NCBI GenBank assembly: GCA_016584305.1
Contig: JACEEZ010020254.1
Coordinates: forward strand, 28,689-92,688
Direction: 5' to 3'
DNA from: Chionoecetes opilio
Taxonomy: Eukaryota; Arthropoda; Malacostraca; Decapoda; Majidae
Length of the DNA stretch: 64,000 nucleotides
A model generated the notes under the pieces. The model was not told where the DNA came from and did no database searches. It saw nothing but the letters and a program-made list of their open reading frames with translations. Positions 54,481 to 64,000 of the stretch are shown here, piece by piece. Every line of letters starts with the position of its first letter. The stretch's first letter is position 1. The position numbers and the translations under genes are program-made.

Positions 54481-55525
54481 CGGTAGATCACTATGGCTCT
54501 GGGATTTCCTCTAAACAAAGCAAAAAAGAAAACAAGAAGAATGCCCTTAGTGGCACTTTACAATTATTATATATGATGAAAAATTGAAATATATGGCGCC
54601 TGACGACATATTGTGCAGTGGCGACTATAGTGTTATTGGCGGTGGGGGTGTGGGGGGATACGGGGGAACAGGTTTATGAAACTGCCCCCTAGGAATTTCG
54701 CAGAAAACCCAAACGGGACCTGTCCCCGAAGTGGGTACACTCCCCGACGCGGAAAATTTTTGGTAACAGTTCCATTTGGAAAATAAATAAAAAATGAAGA
54801 ATAAAATGTTTTTCATTGCGGGGTACCACCAACCACCTGGTATGTATCTCTGAATCAAAAATATGGTAAAAGTTTATTAAATGTAATATTTGTACTATAA
54901 TATCAAGATAAAGAATTGGAACTGTCGACGAAAAAAGGGAATGAAAAAAAAATTACAGTTTTAAATTTATTGGACTAATGTTTATGGCTTATAATTCGAT
55001 TACTGTGATAAATAATGCTGTTATGAAATTGGGGCTTTTTTCCCCTCTAATCAGATTTTATGTACACATTTTATAGCTAACCCCCACTTATAGAGATAAT
55101 CAAAGGGCATTTTTTTTAAGCAACAGGACATTCTAAAAAACAGAACTCCCATTGTTTATATTTTTGTTTTGTCAAACTTTTATTGTTTTCAACTTAACAA
55201 ATTAAATTTTACCGAACTAAATAAATTTGCAAGAAAAACCTGCTTTTCAACAATGAAATCTAGATTGTTTAGTAGTTCTATTAAATTATCAACGTATTGT
55301 CACTTCTTGTGCCAATAATACATCTGGAGTGAAAACCTCCTCCGCCCCCCTGCCCGGGCCCTATATATGCATCCTATCAGTAAAAAATAAACCCAAAAAA
55401 ATTCCATTCTTTCCTAATAAAACCAACCTACCCTAACTGGTGGTGAAGAAGGGGTATTTAAGATTAAGGGGTATAAAATTTTTCTTATAATGAAAAGGGA
55501 AAATAATAAATCACAGCAAAAAAAA
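54481..55525. other. AT-rich spacer, nothing recognised
   Basis: Long A and T runs. No gene or repeat that I can support. Confidence 0.45.
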
Positions 55526-55529
55526 TGGG

Positions 55530-55925
55530 AAAAAATGCAATTCAACCAATACTCCCTATTTACCAATACTCTTCTGAAATAACGGGGGCCCCCCACCCAG
55601 ACCAAAAATAACCCAGCTCCGGGCATTTATTTCATAACCTTAGCTACTGAGGGCCCGGGGGTTTTTGCTCTCACCAGACCCCCCCTGTTTTTTTTTTATT
55701 CCTGCCGGCGGTAAATTGGGAGTTTCAACCAATACTCTCCTGCATAACGGGGGAGCTGCTCTCCCTCAGAACCCCCCCTAGTTAACTAACCTAACCGGGA
55801 TTTTTACGCAACCTACCTCACTAGGGGGGGGTTTTTTTACCCCCCCCAAACCCCCTTGTGTTATTTTTTTGGGTGGGCTTAAATTCCTTAGCGATGAGAA
55901 CGAAAGTTTAGGATATTTAAAGGTA
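55530..55925 (+). repeat. Dispersed repeat D2, two adjacent degenerate copies
   Basis: AATTCAACCAATACTCCC (55540) and GAGTTTCAACCAATACTCTC (55710) both start the unit seen near 41160. GATGAGAACGAAAGTTTAGG at 55895 matches 41369-41390. Confidence 0.75.
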
Positions 55926-56154
55926 AAATTCTAGGTTTGCCCTACTCTCCCACTTCCCCCCAAACAAGTCTGTGGGAAAGCGGGGTTTTCAGGGGGTGGG
56001 GGAACAAAATTTTCGTCGGAAAAACACTTAATTTTAAGGTTGTGTAGGGGGTTTTTAAAAAAATTCCCTAGATCTAGGGGGAATTTTCCCTTAAATCAAA
56101 GAAATTTGCCTAACCAAAAAATTTAACCCAAACCTAGCGGGGGCTTGCCCACGA

Positions 56155-56335
56155 TAACTACTAACCTAACTAAACCCAACTAAAATTTAACCTAAGCTAA
56201 CCTAACCTAACCAAAAAACTAAATAACCCAATTAACCTAACCTAACAAAACTAACCTACCCACCCAAAAAATAACCTACCCCCAACCCTAACCAAATTAA
56301 CCTAACCTAAACAAATTTAACTTAACCTCCTATAG
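56155..56335. repeat. Degenerate AACCT (TTAGG-type) array
   Basis: AACCTAACCT units are interrupted by AACCCA and ACCAAAA for about 180 bp. TTAGG is the arthropod telomere repeat, and short interstitial tracts also occur at 1480-1580, 12808 and 18055 in this window. Confidence 0.75.
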
Positions 56336-58310
56336 CGGGGGGTTGGGGGGGGGGGTTCTCGAAAAATTGGTCGTCATTTTGTAGGATCGTCAGGTCCACG
56401 TTTTTGGCCCCAGAAGAAATCCAAAGAATTTTCCCTGATCTATGGAATTTTAAACATCCTAATCAAAAACTATGTGGGGTTTCGACCATATTTTGTACCC
56501 CATCCAAATAACCCGCATTCCCCCCGGTCCCCAAGTTTTTTTGGGGAGGAGGGGGGGAGTATGGGAAACACTAAATAAAACCTACTTAACCACGATCGTG
56601 TATTGGTTGAAATGCCAAACCCCCCCCAAAAAATACTAGGGAAATGAACGTTTAAAGGGGATGATTGTAACTTTAAAAATTATTCCCTCCATGTTATTGG
56701 ACCTTTAAAATTTTAAATTCCTCCTTTACTGTATTTCATAATTTCTTATAAAATAACCCCCCACATTTTTAAAAGTGAAGTCAATGCAATGCTGCGGGGG
56801 GATAACATTGTAGCTTTCGCCCCAATTTTCAGGGAAAGCATAAATTTGTCCAAATTCGTCTCTGTTTTGGGCGGCCATTGTTGTTGTCATAACGTCACAC
56901 CTCGCAGAGGCCCAAAAGGGTTTTTGGGCTTGGGCGCTCGGTTTTGGGAACCGAACCGGCCCGCCCCTTTCGCACGGCGTTTTTTAGAGAGAGTTTTTGA
57001 GCGGCCCCCGCACCCCTCAAATTCTTCCTCTAAACTCACCCCTGGGGGAAGGTTTTTTTTTAAACCCCCTTTAGGATGATCGGATCCATAGGATGATAAA
57101 TTTTAGGATGATCGGAAATCGGTGACTGTGTTCTTTAAAGGCTGAAATTTACCAAATGTACCAAATTTCCCCTTTTTGTTGGTTTTTTCCTTTTATTATT
57201 ATGATGTTCTCTTGTTTTATCCTAAAACCCAATTCTGGAAAAGGGGTTTTGGGGTGAAAGGGTAAAAGGGTGGTTTAAGGGGGTTTGGGGTTTTATGGGT
57301 TTTAAAGGTTGAGTGCAGGGTCCGGGGGGGGTTTTAAAAGGGAATGGGGAGTGGGAAAGGGTGGGGGGGAATGGGTTTTGGGGTTTATTGGGGGGAAAGG
57401 GTAGGGGAGGGTGGGTGGGGGAAGATGGGGGAAAGCGTGTGGGGTTTTAAAGGGTTGAGGGGGAATGGGTGTTTGGGGAGGGGGGTTTAAAGGTGGTGGA
57501 GGGGAAATTTCCTTTTCCCCTTTTTTGATTCCTTTTTCTTTCCTCGTCAGGGTTTCCCTTTGACTTTTCATCCCCCCATTTCTTCCTTACTCCTTATTCC
57601 TTCCCTTTTCCCTTTTCAAAACTCCTTACCCTTCCCCCTCTCCCCCCTTTTCCTTATCAACCCCACATCACAAAAAAGGAGATGAGATTTTCCCCCTTCC
57701 CTTCTGCCCCCCCAGGACTGTTTAGAGGCCCCCCTCTGCCCCTAGGAAACGCTTTCCCTCAATGGAAAATTTTAAAAGGGGCGCCAAAGTTTTTAAAACA
57801 CCCCCGGGGACACCTCTCGTTAAAAAAGCTCTCTGAATTAATATGTTTTTTTATTTAAAAAATTTTACAATAAAGATTTCATAACACAAAAGGAATTTTA
57901 TGGGTTATTTCCCAATTTAAAAAATTAGATTCATGGGGCCCGGGGGGTGAAGGAAACTTCAGGGGGGTATCCTGGGGGTGACGGTTCCTTTAGGGGGGAA
58001 ATCCTGGGGTGACGGATCTTTTAGGTGGGGAAACCTGGGGGAAAGCTTTGGGGAAACCAAGGTCTTTTTAAAGGGGGAATTCCCGGGGGGTTGCGGAAAT
58101 TTTCAGGATAACACTTTTAACCTATCCCTTATTATTATAAATTCGCATTTATCCCTTATTATAATAATTCTTTTATTATTGCCTTATTGCTTTCTTATAT
58201 TAAGGGGGGGTTTTTTTCCTAGGGGGGTTTTTGTTTTGGACCCCCCCTGGCTGGGCGGGCCCCTCCCATTTTACCACCACCCCCCAAAAAACCCGGGTGT
58301 GCAAAAAGAA
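56336..58310. other. Homopolymer-rich sequence, no gene
   Basis: Contains a G-rich minisatellite-like stretch (GGGTTTTGGGGT, GGAATGGGGAGTGGG) at 57230-57510 and GGGGGGAAATCCTGGGGTGA repeats at 57960-58040. No domain is recognised in any frame. Confidence 0.5.
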
Positions 58311-58311
58311 G

Positions 58312-58832
<521 letters not shown>

Positions 58833-59229
58833 GCAAACTGGCAGAAATAAGCGACAATCGGAGAGAGAAAGTGAGTGTGCAATGTGTGATAAGGACATCG
58901 ACAGAGTAAATAATGTGGAAAAGGGAAAGAAAGAGAGAGGAGAGGAGTGAATCGAGACGGTAAAAGGGGGAAGCAGTGGCCAGGAAATAGACAGAAGGAT
59001 GGAAGGATGAGGAGGAAGGAAGGGGGCGAGGAGGGCGGGTGAAAAAGGTGGGAGGGAGGGAACTTAAAATCGTAGTGTAGAGGAGGAAAAATCCTTTTAA
59101 ACCACGTTTTATTTTTTAATTTTTTGTATTAATTATTTTTTTCTTTTGTGTGGGTCCCTGGTTGTATTTTATTGTATGTATGTTATTTCTTATTTCATTG
59201 TCATCTATTGAAAAGATTTATTCAATTAA
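58833..59229. other. Spacer, purine-rich then AT-rich
   Basis: GGAGGAAGGAAGGGGGCGAG-type DNA lies near 59010. No gene. Confidence 0.4.
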
Positions 59230-60232
59230 TAACTACCACGTGTAGGTATATATACCTACAGTTTTACCTATATTATATATATAATATAGGTATTTATATA
59301 ATATATAGATATAAAAAATATATATATATACATATAAAATATAATATACATAACATATACATATAAAATATATTTATATATATAGAGATTATAATAAGTA
59401 GTATAAAATAATATTTTAATATATATACACATATATAATAAAATATATATATATAATAATATATATAAATAAAAAATATAATATAATATTATATATATAT
59501 AATAAATACAAATATATAAATATATAATATATATATATATATTATTTTATATATAATATATATAAAATACTATATTATATAATATTGTTATAAAATAATA
59601 AACTTATATAAAAAATTATATATAATATATTCATATAAATAGAATCATAATAAGGCTATATATATATATATATTATAATAATATATAATAATATAATTTT
59701 ATATTATATATTATATAAATTTTAAATATATATTGTATATATATATATATTTATTAAAATATATAAAATTTATATATTTGATTTATATATATAATAAATA
59801 TATAAAAAAATATATATATATAAAAATATATATTTATATATATATATATATAAAAATAAATATATAATATATATATATAAATATATATATATTTTAAATA
59901 ATAGATATATAATAAATATATAATATATTTAAAAAATAATTATAATAATTTTATATAATTTATATTTTATATCAATAATATAATATAGATTTTATATATA
60001 AATATATATATATATAAAATATAATAATATATTATAATTTATATATTGATTATATATATAATAAATATAATATATTAGTATTATATAATATATGATATAT
60101 ATATATATAAAATAATATATTGTATATATATATATATATATAGTATATATAATATATATATATATAAAATTATATAATTAATAAATTATATAAAATATAT
60201 AATATATATATATATGTATATGATATGTAATG

Positions 60233-60263
<31 letters not shown>

Positions 60264-61430
60264 ATAATGATATGTATGTATATGTTTTGTATATATAAAT
60301 ATATATGTATATGTTATTAATATATATTTATTGTATATATATTATTTATATATATATAAAATATATTAATATATATACAATAACATAAATATAATTTTAT
60401 ATATATATATTATATATACATATATATTATATTAAAACAAATAATTATATATGTATATATATATATAAATATTTCAATATTAATATATATATATATTATA
60501 TTATATATATTAGAATTTATTTCATATATATAATATAATATTATATATAATATATAATATAGAAAAATTATCTATATATATATATATAAAATATATATAC
60601 ATTTTTATTTAATACCAATATATTATATATGTATTATATATAAATATTAAATATATATATATAATATATATTAAAATTATATTATTCCTACCATAGTTAT
60701 AAAGACCAAAATTTTATATATCGTATTTTTTATTCCATATTTATATATATATTTAATATATAATATTTATATAAAATATATATTATTATGTATTAAAATT
60801 AATAAACTTTATATAAAATATATAAATATATATTAATATATATATATATATATAATATATATAAAAAATAATATATAATATATTGATATTATAAAAAATT
60901 AATTAATTATATATAAATAATTATATAAAAATATCAATTAGAATAATATATATAATATATTATAAATTATAAATTTTTAAAATATATAAAATTTTTTTTA
61001 TCATAATATATATAAAAAATTAATTAAAAAAAATAATATATATTTTATATTATAATTAAATATATTATATATAATATATAAAATATTATTTATATATAAT
61101 TATAATTAATTAAATATAATATATATTATTAAATAGATATAAATATAAGCAAATTTTTAAATTTAATTATGTTTATATTAATTTTAGTTATTTTAAATTT
61201 TTATTAATATATATAAGTATTTTATAAAAATTTTAAAATTATAGGTTATGTAAGTATATTTATATGATATTATAAAATTTTAAAAGGTATATGTTTTATA
61301 TAATTTTTAAATATTTTTTAAATTATATTATTTATATAATAAATTATATTTTTAAACAAACTTTACAAAACATAAAAATTATTAATATATTATATTTATA
61401 AAATATATATATATTAATAAAATTATTTTG
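59230..61430. repeat. TA-dominated low-complexity block, 2.2 kb
   Basis: Almost only A and T, built of TATATA and AATATATA variants with very few G or C. No gene. Confidence 0.95.
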
Positions 61431-61579
61431 ATTTGAGACATGCAAACATTCTACACTGTGTGGGCCCTGACCCGAGTCCCCACAGGGCTCAAAAGTAGGT
61501 AAGAAATTGAAACCTGTTTGCACGCGTCACCATTTACTAAGTCGGCGGTGACGTTATTTTTTACCCGGTTTTTCTGAGC

Positions 61580-61690
61580 TTGGCGGGGGGGGGGGGGAAG
61601 GGACGGGCGAGACGGACGGGACGGGGGGTACGGGAACGGGGCAGGAAGGGGATGGGAGGGAAGGGGCAGGGGGGGAGGGGGCGGGGTAAG
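61580..61690. repeat. G-rich tract on the plus strand
   Basis: A run of at least 12 G near 61583, then ACGGGACGGGGGG, GGGGCAGGAAGGGG and GGGGGGAGGGGGCGGGG. It has many G-runs spaced by 1-4 bases and so the potential to form G-quadruplexes. Confidence 0.75.
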
Positions 61691-62634
61691 GACAGTTTCT
61701 TCAAAGCAGCCCAAAAATTCTTTTAAAAGAAGAAATATATATTTGTTTATGTTTTTGTTTATCGCTTTTTTTTTTCGACCCCTGTAAGTCTGTTTTACAA
61801 CTTTATGTGTTTTTTCAGGGATTGGTGATTACGAGTGTAGGGGTTTTTTTTTAAAACCCATCTAAAACTTATTTCCATTATGTATGCCCCCTTGGGGTGT
61901 ACTCTACACCTGGTTACCCGCTGCCACCACCCACTTTAAAGTGGGAAAAAAATATATGTTTGAACAAAAATAAAAATTTAAAAAAAAGATTTTGGAAACT
62001 GAATGATAAACTCTTTAATATATTTCTAATTATAATTAATTTAAAATCTTTACTTCTCACTTCCCAACTGGGGTACATTCATAATTACTTTAAAATTAAT
62101 CTTTTCCCTTTCCCCCCTAGCGATAGCACGCGAAATGCTCAAATCGTTATCCAATAATTTTCTATCTTGGGAACTTCAGTCGCATTTACCCCTTAACGAT
62201 AGCACATTTTAAAGCCAAGTCGTTATCCTAATAAAATGTATAGGGTTTATCCCCCTTCCAACTGTTTCCCCTCACTTATTTTTTTAAATTTCCTTCTTTT
62301 CTCCCCGTCCCCACGGCTGGCGTGACATGTTTTGGTTTCCCCCTCTGCTAATTTGTGAGCGCTTTGGCCCCCGGTCGCCAAAAGCACCTACCCTTGGGGG
62401 CCCTAGTAATGCACTTCATTATCGGTCAACAAAAGATCACCGTAAGTCATTTCTACTCTTAAAACAAACTTTTCAAAAATTTCCTTACCAAGGGCGGGGA
62501 ATATCCCCTTCCCCAGGCGATTTAATCAACGAACGTCGAGCTGCTTCTAAAATTATTCAAACCCTAGAACCCCCTTTCTCACCTCGTTTGCTAGTGTCTA
62601 ATTATACGGTTTAAAATAAAAAGCCAAACCCAAT
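61691..62634. other. Spacer with a short repeated motif
   Basis: CGATAGCACGCGAAATG...ATCGTTATCC (62122) and CGATAGCACATTTTAAA...GTCGTTATCC (62197) are two related units about 75 bp apart. No gene. Confidence 0.45.
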
Positions 62635-63320
62635 GTTTCAGGAATGAGCGTGGAGGAAAATTTCCCTCTTTAGCTTTTGAACTTATGTTTTATTTCATCT
62701 TTCCCTTTAAATGTAATTTCTCGCGTTACATAGCTTTTTCCCCCCAAAAAAAAAAAATTCCCTTACCCTCACCCTTTCATCGAGCATCCTACCGGATTCA
62801 AACTAAAATAAAAAAAAAATTATCAAACCCCATCAAAAAAATTTTTCATATAAATTTTTTTAGGTTTTCTTCACTCACAAACAAAATTCTCATCCCCACA
62901 TTCCAATTTTCCCAACAAATTTTACAACAAAATGAGAAGTATGTATTCTTAACTTATCACTTCCCTCACCCAGATAGATTTGCCCATTTTTGGAAATCGT
63001 ATTTAATGTAATCCCTTCACCCCCTTTTAAAATGAAAACCCTTTCTCACTTTCTTTTATTTGTCAAGGCCGAAGCCCCATAAGTGCGCTGGATCGTCCCT
63101 TAGTCTGTAATGGTTATTTTTTTTTTTACCCCACTAATCCGGGCAAGGTGCGTAGGGGGAAATCACGACTGGATTTACCCATACCCCAAAAATTGGGATA
63201 AGCTAACGTGATTCAGGAATGAGGGGGTGGAGGAAAATTTCCCGTTAGCTTATTTATACTTTTGTGTTATTTCATCTCTTCCCCCATTAATGTAATTTCT
63301 CCGTTACACGATACGTACGT
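62635..63320. repeat. Duplicated block about 570 bp apart
   Basis: TTCAGGAATGAGCGTGGAGG ... TGTAATTTCTCGCGTTACAT (62637-62730) recurs as TTCAGGAATGAGGGGGTGGA ... TGTAATTTCTCCGTTACACG (63211-63320). Confidence 0.75.
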
Positions 63321-63811
63321 AATCAAGAGGATGGAGAAAAAACACACAACGGTCACGCTATTTATTTACAATGGGGAAAACCCAAAACGCTTGAGCGAAA
63401 AGAGAGAGAGAGAAACAAAGCAATAAAGCAGTGAGGCTTGCCTCGGGATATAAGCGTAGGAGGAGAGTACAGCCCACATTCCCCGCAACATTTTAGAGAG
63501 AGAACAGGTCTGCCCTACGAGCAAAGATGGTGAGTTAATCCACACCAAAACACAAACACCACCACACAAAAAACACACAACAACACACCACACACACACA
63601 ACCACACACACAAAAAAGAAAAATGATATAAGTAAGACAAAACACCCCCCAAAACTTTTAAAACGTAAAATTTTTACACAAACAAAAATCAGGTTAATTT
63701 TCAGCACTTTTTTTCAGAAGCAACAAAAAAAACGTTTTTTGGGGAAACACAAACTAACCATGAGAAAAATCATTTGGCATTTTAGGACCCATGATTTTTT
63801 TTTCAAAAACG
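63321..63811. other. Spacer with an imperfect CA tract
   Basis: AAACACACAACAACACACC runs near 63569-63620. The 113-codon minus frame over it is low-complexity. No gene. Confidence 0.45.
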
Positions 63812-64000
63812 AAGTATAGATAAAGAGTGGCCTATGCATGAAGTATAGTAAAAAGTGGTATCATGAAGATAATAAAGAGTGGCCCATGCATAAGTATAGA
63901 TAAAAAATGGCCTATGCATGAAGTAAGATAAAAAATGGCCTATGCAGAAGTATAGAAAAGAGGGCCTATGCTGAATATAGATTAAGAGGGCCTATGCATG
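63812..64000. repeat. Minisatellite, unit about 30 bp, runs off the right edge
   Basis: AAGTATAGATAAAGAGTGGC then CTATGCATG recurs six or more times with small indels and continues beyond the window. Confidence 0.9.

Noticed and set aside
61580..61690. GC-rich tract as a promoter island
   Set aside because: G-run DNA of doubtful quality without initiator or TATA context.

Overview
The window is repeat-dense eukaryotic DNA, most likely nuclear DNA of a decapod crustacean. The evidence is a DIRS1-like tyrosine-recombinase retrotransposon, Ty3/gypsy elements (one with the Gmr1-type integrase-before-reverse-transcriptase order), non-LTR elements, several tRNA-derived SINE families, long CA/CT/GCAC microsatellites and scattered AACCT (TTAGG-type) arrays. 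There are no bacterial-style operons. Almost every protein-coding stretch I recognise belongs to a mobile element, and most are broken by stops, frameshifts or later insertions. The only hint of a host gene is a possible core promoter plus first exon with a signal-peptide-like reading frame and a consensus splice donor near 29.97-30.33 kb.

Layout. 1-4.48 kb: a minus-strand non-LTR retrotransposon (ORF1 with zinc knuckles, then an APE-type endonuclease) split by a terminal-inverted-repeat (TIR) DNA element at about 1.15-2.48 kb. 4.48-9.9 kb: a minus-strand Ty3/gypsy element (gag, protease, RT, RNase H, integrase), its gag split by a second TIR element. 9.9-13.5 kb: gypsy leader or LTR-like DNA, a stem-loop cluster, a CR1-like LINE 3' end carrying a nested SINE, and a decayed LINE RT fragment. 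13.97-15.9 kb: a repeat element with UUCG-loop hairpins and a 33-bp minisatellite. 16.1-17.9 kb: a non-autonomous element with perfect 28-bp TIRs. 18.1-21 kb: SINEs flanking a 1.47-kb near-perfect fold-back with an 8-bp target duplication. 22.2-22.9 kb: a hAT-type MITE nested in another. 23.3-29 kb: a SINE, then a Gmr1-like gypsy element carrying a nested CR1-like LINE 3' end. 29-37.1 kb: microsatellites, minisatellites and polypyrimidine DNA around the candidate promoter/exon. 37.5-44.2 kb: further TIR-like repeats, a CpG-rich patch and AT-rich spacer. 45.6-46.2 kb: CCCA/CA microsatellite. 46.44-53.45 kb: the DIRS1-like element with inverted terminal repeats and an internal complementary region. 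53.5-64 kb: sequence with many long homopolymer runs that looks poorly polished, including a SINE copy, TTAGG-like DNA, CT and TA blocks, and a terminal 30-bp minisatellite.

The genes do not form a host pathway. They are successive layers of transposition, and the nesting gives relative ages: the gypsy and LINE hosts are older than the SINE, MITE and LINE fragments inside them. Frameshifts at homopolymers may be real decay or assembly error, especially after 53.5 kb, and the sequence alone cannot separate the two.
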